This document shows positions 8,430 through 18,622 of a DNA stretch of 64,000 bases, in pieces. The stretch lies in contig JAZDRN010000001.1 in NCBI GenBank assembly GCA_047501485.1, forward strand, positions 558,001-622,000. The letters are read 5' to 3'. The first letter of the stretch is position 1. Every line of letters begins with the position of its first letter. The notes beneath the pieces are model-generated. The model worked only from the letters and a program-made list of their open reading frames with translations. It did not search any database and had not been told where the DNA came from. The position numbers and the translations under genes are program-made. Source of the stretch: Ancrocorticia sp047501485 (GTDB lineage Bacteria > Actinomycetota > Actinomycetes > Actinomycetales > Actinomycetaceae).

Positions 8430-11400
8430 ATGACTTCCGTAACCCAAGCAATCAGTTCTGGGACGCCCTGGATCCTGCAATTTGCTGGCCAGTCCTCTCC
8501 GTGGCGCCGTGAGCTGGACGAGCTCACCCGCGATTCCCAGATTTCCGAGACCCTCGCCCAGATCGATGCGAAGGCCGAGGCGCAGCTCTCCGCCGTGCTG
8601 CCCGAGCTGACCGTCATCGGTGCGGGCCGTCTCGACCTGTTGGGCCGCCACGGCGCCGCAACGAGTGCGGGCGACACCTTCGCCTCGGTTCCCGGTATTC
8701 TGCTGGCCCAGTACGGCGCATCGCTCGATATCGCCGACGCGCTGCCCACAGAACCGACCCGAGTCATCGGACACTCGCAGGGTGTTCTGGCAGCGGCGAT
8801 GCTCGCTTCCGATCATCCGGCCGAGGTCGTCGCCCTCGCCCGCCTCATCGGCGCCGCCGCCACCAAGGTGACGCGCGAGGCCGATGCCGAGCGTCTGGGT
8901 GAGGCCACCTCGATGCTCTCCGTGAGTGGAGTGCCGCGCGCCCTTCTCACCGAGTTGGCCGAGACCTTCAATGTGGACATCGCCATCGTGAATTCGCACA
9001 GTGCGCTTGTCGTTTCCGGCCGTCCGGCCGACCTGCTGCTTCTCGTCGACGAGCTTGGGCGCATCGCGCAGGCGTCCGTCGCCGAGCGCGCCGCCAAGAA
9101 GACGGGTGGTGCGCCGCTGAGCCCCGTCACCGAGTTCCTCAATGTCGACGCCCCGTTCCATTCGCACATCCTCGCTCCCGCCGTCGTGCTGGTGGAGGAG
9201 TGGGCGGCCCGTTGCGATCTGCACGTGGAGAATGCCGATGTGCTCGCCCGCGCCGTGCTGACCGACCACCTGGAGTGGAACGCAGAGGTTGCCGACGCCG
9301 TCGCCAGCCTCGGGTCCCCGCAGGGTTACGTCGTCGATCTCGGTCCCGGCAACCTGCAGCGCCTGACCACTGAGAATCTCGCGGGAACCGGCATCACGTA
9401 CGTCGACGCCGGCACCGCTCCCGCTCGCGACGAGCTCGTCTCCGGACAGGCGCGAGTCGTGACCTCCGAGGACTGGTCCGTCCACGCTCCCAAGCTGGCG
9501 ACTGTGCGTGGACATCGCGTCCTCGATACAGCCTTCAGCCGCCTGACGGGCCGTTCGCCCATCATTCTGGGCGGCATGACCCCCACCACCGTGGATCCGG
9601 AGATCGTGGCCGCCGCGGCCAACGCCGGTCACTGGGTGGAGCTTGCCGGTGGCGGTCAGGTGACCGAAGAGGTTCTGGCCACCCACCTCAAGGATCTCAA
9701 GGAGCAGCTGGAGCCGGGCCGTACCGCCCAGTTCAATGCCATGTTCCTCGATCGGTACCTGTGGGACCTGCAGTTCGGTGCCCGCCGCCTCGTCTCGCGC
9801 GAGCGCGCCTCGGGTGCCCCGCTCGACGGCGTCACCATCTCGGCCGGAATTCCGGATCTCGAGGAGGCCGTGGAGCTCATCGATCGTCTCCGTGGCGAAG
9901 GCTTCGCCTACATCGCCTTCAAGCCGGGCACCGTGGACCAGATCCGTCAGGTCCTCGCCATCGCCCGCGCCACCGAGGGAATGCCCCTCATCATCCAGGT
10001 GGAGGACGGCCATGCCGGCGGCCATCACTCCTGGGTCGACCTCAACGAGCTCCTGCTCGCCACCTACCGTGAGATCCGCCAGGCGGGTGTCATCCTGACC
10101 GTCGGCGGCGGAATGGGCGTTCCCGAGCGCGCCGCCGCGTTCCTCACCGGCGAGTGGGCCAAGGAATGGGGCCGCCCCAACATGCCCGTGGACGCCGTCT
10201 TCATCGGCACCGCCGGCATGACCGCGCTTGAGGCCAAGACCAACCGCGACGTCAAGGAGATGCTGGTGGCTACCCCCGGCGTCGCCGCAGATGATCGTGG
10301 CGGCTGGATCGCCTCCGGCGCCGTGCGCGGTGGCATCACCTCCGGCCTGTCGCAGCTGCGTGCCGATATCTACCAGGTGGAGAACTCCGCCTCGGCAGCC
10401 GGCCGTCTTCTCGTCGAGGTCGACGGCGACGCCGAGGCGATCGACGCTCGCCGCGACGAGATCATCGAGGCCATCAACAAGACCGCGAAGCCTTACTTCG
10501 GCGATCTTGAGGCCATGAGCTACGCCGAGGTCGCACGCCGCTTCACCGAGCTGTCCCATCCCTGGACCGATGGCGGCCTCATCACTCGTTTCTTCGAGAT
10601 GCTGCATCGCTTCGAGGCGCGTCTGTGCCCAGCCGATCACGGTGAGGTGGAGACGATCTTCGCCACCGAGGACGCCGTCGTCGAACCCTACGGCGCGATC
10701 GATGCCCTCGTGGCCGCCTACCCGAGCGCGGAGACCACGTACCTGACCTCGTCGGATGCCGCTTGGTTCCTGGCTTTGTGCTTGAAGTACCCCAAGCCGG
10801 TTCCCTTCGTCTCCCACATCGGGACCGATATCCTGCAGCGGTGGGGCGGCGACTCGCTGTGGCAGTCCCACGACCCGCGTTACAAGGCCGACGAGGTCCG
10901 TGTTATCCCCGGCCCGACCTCCGTCGCCGGGATCACCGCCGTGGACGAGCCGATCGCGAAGATCCTCGCCCGCTACGAGGAAGCGACCGTGGCCCGCGTC
11001 CAGGGCGATGCACCGGAGATCTTCTCCCGCCTCGCCGCTGATCGCGATACCTACCTGCGGACCGTTCCCTACGTCATGTGGCATGGGAACCTCGCCGCGA
11101 ATCCGGCTGCCCTCGTGGCCGAGTGCGAGATCCATGAGTCCGAGGAGGGCCTCGACCTCATCGTGCCGCTGGACACCGTGGGCGCCGCGAACCCCTACGC
11201 CGTCACAGAGCTCCGTGTTCCGCTCATCCTTCCCGAGTCCGTCGCCAACGGCGGCCTGCCGATCGTGGACGATTCGCGCCTTCCCGACGCGATGAACGCG
11301 CTGCTCTCGGCCATGGCAGGTGTGGGTGCGCCCACCATCGGCGGCACCCCGATCGAGAGCCTGCCCACCTTCGCCGAGGGCGACGACGAAGCTCACTTCA

Positions 11401-14400
11401 CCTTCTCGGTCACCCCGGCCGTTGCCGCTCTGCACGCCGGCGTGACCTCGCCGTCGGACTACACGGCCACGGCGGTGCCTTCAGCGCTGCTCGGCTCGTG
11501 CTGGCCGACCATCTACGCCGCACTCGGTGCTGGCCGTGTCAACGGCTATCCGGTGATCGAGGGCCTGCTCAACGCGGTGCATCTCGATCACTCCGAGCGC
11601 CTGCACGCCCCGCTGGAGACGTTCCTCGAGGGCGAGCTGACAGCGCATTCGCGTTGCGCCGAGGTCGCGGAGTCCTCCTCCGGCCGTATCGTCACCATCG
11701 CCACCCGCGTGACCCGCGGCGCCGGCAACGACGGCGAACTCGTCATCGAATTCGTCGAGCGCTTCGCGGTGCGTGGCCGAGCTGCCGGAACCAACCCGCC
11801 GGTGGACCCTGCTCCGCGCGGCGGCGAGGAGCGCGAGGTCATCGACACCCCGCGCTCGCTGCTGCGCCGCACCACGGTGACGGCGCCCTCCGACATGACC
11901 GCGTTCGCGATCGTCTCGGGCGACTTCAACCCGATCCATGCCTCCACCCGCGCCGCCAACGTGGCCGAGATGGATGCCCCACTCGTGCACGGCATGTGGC
12001 TGTGCGCAGCCGCCCAGCACACGGTGGCGGACACTCTCGACACCGCGGGCCTCGAGATCGCCGGCTGGACCTACCGTATGTTCGGCATGGTCGCGCTGAA
12101 CGACGAGGTCGAGATCAGCGTCGAGCGCGTCGGCCGTATCCGCGGCGGCGGGCTGGCCCTTGAGGTGACCTGCCGCATCAACGGCGAGATGGTCTCCCAG
12201 GCGAGCGTGGCCGTGGACGCCCCGTCCACCGCCTACGTCTACCCGGGTCAGGGCATCCAAGCCGCCGGAATGGCTCTCGACGAGCGCGCCTCCTCCCCGG
12301 CGGCACGCGGGGTCTGGGAGCGTGCTGACGCCCACACCCGCAAGTCCCTGGGCTTCTCGATACTCGCCGTGGTGCGCGACAACCCGAAGACCCTGACCGC
12401 CAAGGGCGTGACCTACCAGCATCCGGAGGGCGTCCTCAACCTGACGCAGTTCACCCAGGTGGCCCTCGCCACCGTGGCTATCGCCCAGACCGAGCGTCTG
12501 CGCGAGCTCGGCGCACTCGTCGATGGTGCCGCCTTCGCCGGTCACTCGCTCGGCGAATACACCGCGCTGTCCGCATACGGCCAGATCTTCACGCTGGAGA
12601 ACGTGCTGGAAATCGTGTTCCAGCGTGGCTCGACCATGCACCATCTGGTTCCGCGCGACGAAGAGGGTCGCTCGAACTACCAGCTGGGAGCTCTCCGTCC
12701 CAACCAGTTCGGCGTGGACGACGCCGGCGTGATCGATTACATCGCGCAGGTGAGCAAGGCTTCGGGTGAGTTCCTGGAAGTCGTGAACCTCAACCTCGCC
12801 GGCCAGCAGTACGCCGTCGCCGGAACTGTCGCGGGCCTCAAGGCCCTTGGAGCCGATGCCGCCAAGCGCGCCAAGGCATTCGGTGGCAAGCGTCCGTTCA
12901 TGCTCATCCCGGGCATCGACGTTCCCTTCCACTCCTCGGTGTTGCGCGACGGCGTCCCGGACTTCCGGAACCTGCTGCAGAACCTGCTGCCCGAGGACGT
13001 GCGCCTCGAGGTGCTCGAAGGCCACTACATCCCGAACCTGGTCGCTCGTCCGTTCGAGCTGACCGTCGAGTTCATGGATTCCATCCTCGAGGTGGTTCCG
13101 TCGGAGTCCGTCAAGGATCTGCGTGAGAACTACGACAAGGTGATGGAAAACCCGAACGACGTGGCCCGCGAGCTGCTTGTGGAGCTGCTCGCCTGGCAGT
13201 TCGCCTCACCGGTGCGCTGGATCGAGACCCAGAACCAGATCATCGCCATGGGCATCGAGGAGATCATCGAGGTCGGCCTCGCCGCCTCGCCGACCCTCGC
13301 GAACATGGCCGCGCGCACACTGGCGCTGCCGGAGCACGACGGCGAAGACATCACCGTTTTCAACGTGCAGCGCGATGCCAAGCGTGTGCTGCACGAGGAT
13401 GTGAACTCCGCTCCCGTCGTGGAGGAGGTCGTCGAGACCGCTGCTCCCGCCGACGCCTCCCAGGCCGAGGCGGCACCGGTGGCGCCGACCCCCGCTGCCG
13501 CTCCGGCCGCTCCCGTCGTGGCGCCGTCGTCGGGCCCCGTCGCGGATCTTCCCTTCAAGGCCGGTGACGCTCTCAAGGTGCTGTTGGCTCAGCAGACCAA
13601 GGTGCGCCTCGACCAGATCGTGGACGTGGACACGGTTGAGACGCTGACCAACGGAGTCTCCTCCAAGCGCAACCAGATCCTCATGGACATGACCGCCGAG
13701 TTCGAGCTGAGCTCCCTTGACGGTGCCGCCGAGGCCTCGCTGTCCACCTTGGTCAGCACCATCAACTCGCAGGCGCACGGCTACCGCGCCTTCGGACCGA
13801 TCCTGTCCGAGGTCGTCAACGAGCGTCTGCGTTCGCTGACGGGTGCGGCAGCTTCGAAGCCGGCCCGCATCAACGATCGTGTGATCGGCGTGTGGCAGCT
13901 TGGCGAGGGCTGGGTCGCCCATGTGCGTGCATCGCTGGTGCTAGATACCCGCGATGGCAAGTCCACCCGCGGTGGCGAACTGGCAACGCTGGCGAACCCG
14001 AACCCGTCCAACGCCTCCGAGCTCGATGCCCTTATCGATGCGGCTGTCGCCCAGGTGGCGGCCGAGGCCGGTATCTCGGTCTCGATCCCGTCCGCGGGTG
14101 GCGGTGCCGGCGGCGGCGTGGTGGATTCGGCTGCCCTCGATGCCTTCTCCGAGAAGATGACGGCGGCTCTGGCTGACACCGCGCGCGACCTGCTGGTCCG
14201 CCTCGGTCAGCCGCTGCCGGTCGCCGAAGCCGCGCAGGGTGAGGATCTCGCGCTGCGCGAGGCCATGAACGCCGAACTCGGCTCCGGCTGGGAGAGCTTC
14301 GTGAGCCCGAGCTTCGATCAGAACCGCGCGGTCCGCCTGTGCGATCGCTGGGCAACCGCCCGCGAGGATGTCGCACGGATCGCCCACGGCTACGAGGTGA

Positions 14401-17372
14401 CAGGCGACTTCCACGGCGTCGGCGAGGAAGTGGCACGGCAGGCCGAATGGCAGGCCGCCCGTCAGCCCGAGTTGGCCGAGCGTTTCGCGGCAATCGCCGC
14501 CGATGCTCGTGACAACACCCCGGGCGAATTCGACGGCCAGGTCGCCGTCATCACCGGAGTCACCCCGAACTCGATCGCCGGAGCGGCCGCGGGCCGCCTG
14601 CTGGCCGGTGGCGCAACCGTGATCATCACGGCCTCGCGCATCGACACCGCGCGTCTGAGCTTCGCCAAGGAGCTCTACCGTCAGCACGCTCGCTCCTCCT
14701 CCGAACTGTGGATGGTCCCGGCCAACCTCGCGAGCTTCCGCGATGTCGACGCATTCGTCGAGTGGATCGGCTCCGAGCAGCGCGAAACCGTTGGCGCGAC
14801 CTCCACGCTGATCAAGCCGGCGCTCGTCCCGGACCTGCTGCTGCCGTTCGCGGCCCCGCCGGTTCGCGGCACGCTCGCGGATGCGGGCCCGGAGACCGAG
14901 AATCAGGCCCGCCTGCTGCTGTGGAGCGTGGAGCGTCTGCTCGGTTCGCTGGCACAGATCGGCGCGGAGACCGATGTGGCCCATCGCCTGCACACCATCC
15001 TTCCGGGTTCGCCCAACCGCGGAACCTTCGGTGGGGACGGTGCCTATGGCGAGGTCAAGGCCGCTTTCGACGCGATCTGCAACAAGTGGCGTGTTGAGCC
15101 GTGGGGTGTGCGCACCTCGCTGGTCCAGGCCAAGATCGGTTGGGTCCGCGGTACCGGCCTCATGGGCCGCAATGACCCGCTGGTCGCCGCCGTTGAGGCC
15201 GAGGGTGTACGGACCTGGTCCACCGCCGAGATGGGGGAGCAGCTCGTTGCTCTCTGTTCGGCAGAGACCCGCGCCGCTGCCGCCGCCGAGCCGGTTGAGG
15301 CCGACCTGACCGGTGGCCTGACGAAGATCAACCTGCGCGAGCTGCAGGCTTCGCTTCCCGAGCCGGAGGCCGACGCGTCCGTGACCACGGCGACCATCAA
15401 GGCACTGCCTACTCCCGAGTCCCCGGTTCAGCCCGGTGCTGACTCCGCCGACTGGAGCGGTGTGAGCGCCAAGCCCGAGGATCTGGTGGTCATCGTGGGC
15501 GTTGGAGAGGTCGGACCGTGGGGGTCCTCTCGTACCCGCTTGCAGGCGGAGCTGGGCGTGACCGACGACGGCGACTTCGATCTGACCGCCGCCGGGGTGT
15601 TGGAGCTGGCCTGGATGATGGGCTTGCTCACCTGGCACGAGACCCCGCAGCCGGGTTGGTATGACGCCAACGAGACGCTTGTCGAGGAGGCCGACATCTG
15701 GGAGCGCTTCCGCGACGAGGTCGTGGGACGTTCCGGAGTTCGTACCTTCGTCGACGACGGCGTTCTGGCCGACCTCGGTACGGTGGACGTTGCCCCGGTC
15801 CGCCTCGAATCCGATGTGACCTTCTCCGTCTCGGATGAGGCCGCGGCGAAGGCCCACGTCGAGGCGGATCCCGCCAACACGAGCGCCGCGTTCGTGGATG
15901 ACGAGTGGCAGGTCACGCGCCGTGCCGGTGCGCTGACCTACGTGCCGCGCCGCACGACGCTCTCGCGCACCGTCGGTGGACAGTTCCCGACCGATTTCGA
16001 TCCGGCTCATTGGGGCTTCCCGGCCGCGATGACCGAATCGATGGACCGTATGGCCATCTGGAACCTGCTGACCACGGTGGACGCCTTCATCAGCTCGGGC
16101 TTCACACCGGGCGAACTGCTGGCCAATCTCCATCCGGCTGAGGTTGCCTCAACCCAGGGCACCGGTTTCGGAGGCATGACCTCGATGCATAGGCTCTACG
16201 TGGACCGCTTCGTCGGCAAGGACTATCCGCAGGACATCCTGCAGGAGACCCTGCCGAACGTCGTCGCCGCGCACACGATGCAGAGTTACGTGGGCGGTTA
16301 CGGTTCCATGATTCACCCGGTCGGCGCCTGTGCGACCGCCGCGGTTTCGGTCGAGGAAGGCGTGGACAAGATCACCGCTGGCAAGGCGACCTTCGTGGTT
16401 GCAGGCGCCATCGATGACGTTCAGGTCGAATCGCTGATCGGCTTCGGCGATATGAACGCCACCGCCAATTCGCAGACTATGCGCGACAAGGGCATCAACG
16501 ATCGCTTCTTCTCGAGGGCCGGCGATCTTCGTCGCGGCGGCTTCGTGGAGAGCCAGGGCGGCGGTACCGTACTGCTCGCCCGGGGTGACCTCGCCGCGGA
16601 GATGGGACTTCCCGTTCTCGGTGTCGTCGGGTTCGTGCAGTCCTTCGCGGATGGCATCCACACCTCCATCCCGGCTCCGGGCATGGGTGCGTTGGCTGCC
16701 GGCCGCGGTGGCAAGAACTCGCGGCTGGCTCGCGGACTCGCTGCTCTGGGCGTTGAAGCTGACGACATCAAGGTCGTGTCCAAGCACGACACCTCCACGA
16801 ATGCGAATGATCCGAATGAGGCGGAGCTGCACATGCGGCTGGCCAATGCGCTGGGGCGCACGCCGGGCAACCCGCTGTACGTCATCTCGCAGAAGACGCT
16901 GACCGGCCACGCCAAGGGTGGAGCGGCGCTCTTCCAGATGGCGGGGCTGACCCAGCTGTTCTCCAGCGGGGTGGTACCGGGCAACAAGTCGCTCGACTGC
17001 CTGGATCCGGCCTTCGAGGAGGACACCTTCCTGGTATGGCCGCGACAGCCGCTGAAGGTTGGCACCGTCAAGGCTGCCGTCCTGACCTCTCTGGGGTTCG
17101 GACACGTTGCCGCGCTGGTGGCGCTGGTCCATCCGGGCGCCTTCGAGCAGGCCATCGCCAACGCGCAGGGCGAGGAGGCCGCTCGGGCATGGCGCGAGCA
17201 GGCAACCTCGCGACTGGGTGCTGGTAATCGTCAGCTGTCCGCGGGCATGATCGGCCACGCGCCGCTGTTCGAGGAAATCGACGGACGCCGCTTCTCCGGC
17301 GACGCGCACGAGGAGGAAGCGGCGATGCTGCTCGATCCCGAGGCACGCCTGGGAGCCGACGGCAACTTCTGA
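8430..17372 (+). CDS. fas: Type I fatty acid synthase (bacterial FAS-I)
   Basis: A 2980-residue multienzyme that makes long-chain acyl-CoA from acetyl- and malonyl-CoA. Its size and domain order match the bacterial FAS-I family. Visible centres in order: acetyltransferase GHSQG (Ser116); enoyl reductase from about residue 370 with PIILGGMTPTTVDPEI; dehydratase GDFNPIHAS (His1170); malonyl/palmitoyl transferase GHSLG (Ser1373); an Ala/Pro-rich linker near 1670-1705; acyl carrier domain with the phosphopantetheine Ser1744 or Ser1745 in GVSSKRNQ; ketoreductase from about residue 2038 (VAVITGVTPNSIAGAAAG); ketosynthase with Cys2634 in GACATAAVS, His2786 in SKHDTST and His2827 in TGHAKGG. No frameshift or stop interrupts it. 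A hairpin follows the stop, then an IS element separates it from acpS, whose product activates its carrier domain. Confidence 0.97.
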   Translation: MTSVTQAISSGTPWILQFAGQSSPWRRELDELTRDSQISETLAQIDAKAEAQLSAVLPELTVIGAGRLDLLGRHGAATSAGDTFASVPGILLAQYGASLDIADALPTEPTRVIGHSQGVLAAAMLASDHPAEVVALARLIGAAATKVTREADAERLGEATSMLSVSGVPRALLTELAETFNVDIAIVNSHSALVVSGRPADLLLLVDELGRIAQASVAERAAKKTGGAPLSPVTEFLNVDAPFHSHILAPAVVLVEEWAARCDLHVENADVLARAVLTDHLEWNAEVADAVASLGSPQGYVVDLGPGNLQRLTTENLAGTGITYVDAGTAPARDELVSGQARVVTSEDWSVHAPKLATVRGHRVLDTAFSRLTGRSPIILGGMTPTTVDPEIVAAAANAGHWVELAGGGQVTEEVLATHLKDLKEQLEPGRTAQFNAMFLDRYLWDLQFGARRLVSRERASGAPLDGVTISAGIPDLEEAVELIDRLRGEGFAYIAFKPGTVDQIRQVLAIARATEGMPLIIQVEDGHAGGHHSWVDLNELLLATYREIRQAGVILTVGGGMGVPERAAAFLTGEWAKEWGRPNMPVDAVFIGTAGMTALEAKTNRDVKEMLVATPGVAADDRGGWIASGAVRGGITSGLSQLRADIYQVENSASAAGRLLVEVDGDAEAIDARRDEIIEAINKTAKPYFGDLEAMSYAEVARRFTELSHPWTDGGLITRFFEMLHRFEARLCPADHGEVETIFATEDAVVEPYGAIDALVAAYPSAETTYLTSSDAAWFLALCLKYPKPVPFVSHIGTDILQRWGGDSLWQSHDPRYKADEVRVIPGPTSVAGITAVDEPIAKILARYEEATVARVQGDAPEIFSRLAADRDTYLRTVPYVMWHGNLAANPAALVAECEIHESEEGLDLIVPLDTVGAANPYAVTELRVPLILPESVANGGLPIVDDSRLPDAMNALLSAMAGVGAPTIGGTPIESLPTFAEGDDEAHFTFSVTPAVAALHAGVTSPSDYTATAVPSALLGSCWPTIYAALGAGRVNGYPVIEGLLNAVHLDHSERLHAPLETFLEGELTAHSRCAEVAESSSGRIVTIATRVTRGAGNDGELVIEFVERFAVRGRAAGTNPPVDPAPRGGEEREVIDTPRSLLRRTTVTAPSDMTAFAIVSGDFNPIHASTRAANVAEMDAPLVHGMWLCAAAQHTVADTLDTAGLEIAGWTYRMFGMVALNDEVEISVERVGRIRGGGLALEVTCRINGEMVSQASVAVDAPSTAYVYPGQGIQAAGMALDERASSPAARGVWERADAHTRKSLGFSILAVVRDNPKTLTAKGVTYQHPEGVLNLTQFTQVALATVAIAQTERLRELGALVDGAAFAGHSLGEYTALSAYGQIFTLENVLEIVFQRGSTMHHLVPRDEEGRSNYQLGALRPNQFGVDDAGVIDYIAQVSKASGEFLEVVNLNLAGQQYAVAGTVAGLKALGADAAKRAKAFGGKRPFMLIPGIDVPFHSSVLRDGVPDFRNLLQNLLPEDVRLEVLEGHYIPNLVARPFELTVEFMDSILEVVPSESVKDLRENYDKVMENPNDVARELLVELLAWQFASPVRWIETQNQIIAMGIEEIIEVGLAASPTLANMAARTLALPEHDGEDITVFNVQRDAKRVLHEDVNSAPVVEEVVETAAPADASQAEAAPVAPTPAAAPAAPVVAPSSGPVADLPFKAGDALKVLLAQQTKVRLDQIVDVDTVETLTNGVSSKRNQILMDMTAEFELSSLDGAAEASLSTLVSTINSQAHGYRAFGPILSEVVNERLRSLTGAAASKPARINDRVIGVWQLGEGWVAHVRASLVLDTRDGKSTRGGELATLANPNPSNASELDALIDAAVAQVAAEAGISVSIPSAGGGAGGGVVDSAALDAFSEKMTAALADTARDLLVRLGQPLPVAEAAQGEDLALREAMNAELGSGWESFVSPSFDQNRAVRLCDRWATAREDVARIAHGYEVTGDFHGVGEEVARQAEWQAARQPELAERFAAIAADARDNTPGEFDGQVAVITGVTPNSIAGAAAGRLLAGGATVIITASRIDTARLSFAKELYRQHARSSSELWMVPANLASFRDVDAFVEWIGSEQRETVGATSTLIKPALVPDLLLPFAAPPVRGTLADAGPETENQARLLLWSVERLLGSLAQIGAETDVAHRLHTILPGSPNRGTFGGDGAYGEVKAAFDAICNKWRVEPWGVRTSLVQAKIGWVRGTGLMGRNDPLVAAVEAEGVRTWSTAEMGEQLVALCSAETRAAAAAEPVEADLTGGLTKINLRELQASLPEPEADASVTTATIKALPTPESPVQPGADSADWSGVSAKPEDLVVIVGVGEVGPWGSSRTRLQAELGVTDDGDFDLTAAGVLELAWMMGLLTWHETPQPGWYDANETLVEEADIWERFRDEVVGRSGVRTFVDDGVLADLGTVDVAPVRLESDVTFSVSDEAAAKAHVEADPANTSAAFVDDEWQVTRRAGALTYVPRRTTLSRTVGGQFPTDFDPAHWGFPAAMTESMDRMAIWNLLTTVDAFISSGFTPGELLANLHPAEVASTQGTGFGGMTSMHRLYVDRFVGKDYPQDILQETLPNVVAAHTMQSYVGGYGSMIHPVGACATAAVSVEEGVDKITAGKATFVVAGAIDDVQVESLIGFGDMNATANSQTMRDKGINDRFFSRAGDLRRGGFVESQGGGTVLLARGDLAAEMGLPVLGVVGFVQSFADGIHTSIPAPGMGALAAGRGGKNSRLARGLAALGVEADDIKVVSKHDTSTNANDPNEAELHMRLANALGRTPGNPLYVISQKTLTGHAKGGAALFQMAGLTQLFSSGVVPGNKSLDCLDPAFEEDTFLVWPRQPLKVGTVKAAVLTSLGFGHVAALVALVHPGAFEQAIANAQGEEAARAWREQATSRLGAGNRQLSAGMIGHAPLFEEIDGRRFSGDAHEEEAAMLLDPEARLGADGNF

Positions 17373-17379
17373 TCGGCCT

Positions 17380-17412
17380 CGGGCCGGAAGCCTCATCGCG
17401 GCTTCCGGCCCG
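17380..17412 (+). terminator. Terminator after fas
   Basis: A stem of 13 bp, CGGGCCGGAAGCC with GGCTTCCGGCCCG, and a 7-nt loop begin 8 bp after the fas stop. It lies before the left end of the IS element, so fas keeps its own terminator. Confidence 0.75.
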
Positions 17413-17520
17413 GGTGCGATCGGTTGGGCGTTGCGACGCGACGCTGAGCCATCCCCAGATTCTCCCGAACTTGAGGGTTAGCTGTACTTCCTTGGGAGGT
17501 TGTGAACGGTTGGGGTAGGT

Positions 17521-17579
17521 GAAGACCTCCGGGCAGGATGTGGGTTACCAGACTCAACATCTTCACCACGGAGGTCTTC
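17521..17579 (+). promoter_or_regulatory. Inverted repeat masking the transposase ribosome-binding site
   Basis: GAAGACCTCCG (17521-17531) is the exact complement of CGGAGGTCTTC (17569-17579), which contains the GGAGG of the transposase GTG start at 17580. A transcript entering from outside would fold this stem and hide the ribosome-binding site, whereas one starting inside the 37-nt loop would not. This is the logic known for IS10 and IS50 protection from read-through. Confidence 0.65.
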
Positions 17580-18581
17580 GTGTCCCACGCTAACGCACCT
17601 TTGACACCGGAAGGGCGTCGTCGTCTTGCTGTCCTGATCGTCGAGGAGGGGTGGTCGCTACGCCGGGCTGCGGAACGGTTCCAGTGCTCACCAGCGACAG
17701 CGAAACGCTGGGCGGACCGGTACCGGGTCGCCCAGCCGCTCACTGACCGCAGCTCGAGGCCGGTCTCGTCGCCGAACCGGCTGTCACGCAGGGCGGAGCA
17801 CCGGATCATCGCGCTGCGACACACCCGCCGGTGGGGGCCACACCGGATCGCCTACCACCTGCACCTTGCCCGCTCCACGGTGGGCCGGGTGTTGGCCCGG
17901 TATGGGATGCCGCGCCTGGTGAACCTTGACCAGGCCACCGGACTCCCGGTCCGCAAGCCTGCCCCGAAACGCTACGAGGCCGCCGCACCGGGCCGGTTGG
18001 TGCACGTGGACATCAAGAAACAAGGCCGTATCCCTGACGGTGGCGGTTGGCGGGCCTATGGGAAAGGGTCCGCTCAAGACCGCGCGGCCGGGGTCGCGCG
18101 AGGACGAGCCACACGCGCCGGGGCGGCGGGGTCGCGTGGCTACCGGTACCTGCATCACGCCGTGGACGATCACTCCAGGGTCGCCTACTCCGAAATCCTT
18201 GATGATGAACGCAGCCAGACCGCGGCGGGTTTTTGGGCCCGCGCGAACGCGTTCTTCCAGAACCTCGGTGTCACGGTGACTGCGGTGATGACGGATAACG
18301 GTGCCTGCTACCGCTCCCACGCTTTCACCACCGCCCTCGGGCAGGACGTGAAGCATAAACGGACCAAGCCCTACCGGCCGCAGACCAACGGGAAGGTCGA
18401 ACGCTTCAACCGCACCCTCGCGGCAGAATGGGCCTACGCGAAGCCCTACGCCAGCGAGAGTGAACGCGAAACCGCCTACACGGCCTGGCTGCACCACTAT
18501 AATCACCACCGACCCCACACCGGCATCGACGGCCAAACCCCCTCACAACGCGTACACAACGTCACGGGGAAGTACAGTTAG
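17580..18581 (+). CDS. IS481-family transposase
   Basis: A 333-residue DDE transposase from GTG 17580, chosen because GGAGG lies just upstream; an ATG at 17538 without a good ribosome-binding site would add 14 residues. The N-terminus has a helix-turn-helix (GWSLRRAAERFQCSPATAKR) and a second HTH-like part around STVGRVLARYG. The rve integrase core shows the first Asp in LVHVDIKKQG, the second in VMTDNGACYRS and the Glu in TNGKVERFNRTLAAEWAY. The reading frame is intact, so the element may still be active. The stop codon lies inside an 18-bp hairpin at the right end of the element. Confidence 0.9.
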   Translation: MSHANAPLTPEGRRRLAVLIVEEGWSLRRAAERFQCSPATAKRWADRYRVAQPLTDRSSRPVSSPNRLSRRAEHRIIALRHTRRWGPHRIAYHLHLARSTVGRVLARYGMPRLVNLDQATGLPVRKPAPKRYEAAAPGRLVHVDIKKQGRIPDGGGWRAYGKGSAQDRAAGVARGRATRAGAAGSRGYRYLHHAVDDHSRVAYSEILDDERSQTAAGFWARANAFFQNLGVTVTAVMTDNGACYRSHAFTTALGQDVKHKRTKPYRPQTNGKVERFNRTLAAEWAYAKPYASESERETAYTAWLHHYNHHRPHTGIDGQTPSQRVHNVTGKYS

Positions 18582-18622
18582 CAGGCGAAGTTGAGGTTCT
18601 AACCCTCAACTTCGCCTGCTAA
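18578..18622. terminator. 18-bp perfect hairpin at the right IS end
   Basis: TTAGCAGGCGAAGTTGAG (18578-18595) pairs perfectly with CTCAACTTCGCCTGCTAA (18605-18622) around a 9-nt loop. The left arm contains the transposase stop codon and the right arm contains the outermost terminal repeat. It probably acts as a transcription terminator of the element or as an imperfect palindromic IS end. Confidence 0.7.

Larger units (their letters stand above)
17467..18613 (+). mobile_element. IS481-family insertion sequence
   Basis: The element carries one DDE transposase gene. The left end reads GAACTTGAGGGTTAG then CTGTACTTCC (17467-17491). The right end holds the inverted copies GGAAGTACAG (18568-18577) and, farther out, CTAACCCTCAACTTC (18599-18613). 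The two right-hand pieces are separated by a 21-bp insert that forms half of a hairpin, so the right end is longer than the left. I could not find a clear target-site duplication, so the exact outer bases are uncertain by a few bp. The element lies between fas and acpS, which usually are neighbours. Confidence 0.75.

Noticed and set aside
8424..11435. A 1003-codon open frame on the minus strand opposite fas
   Set aside because: It is a mirror frame caused by the high-GC third-position bias of the FAS gene. Its product is Gly/Arg/His-rich without any motif, and FAS motifs on the other strand are unmistakable.
13941..16133. A second long minus-strand frame (730 codons) opposite fas
   Set aside because: Same cause; no family motif, no ribosome-binding site, and it covers the ketoreductase and ketosynthase coding region.
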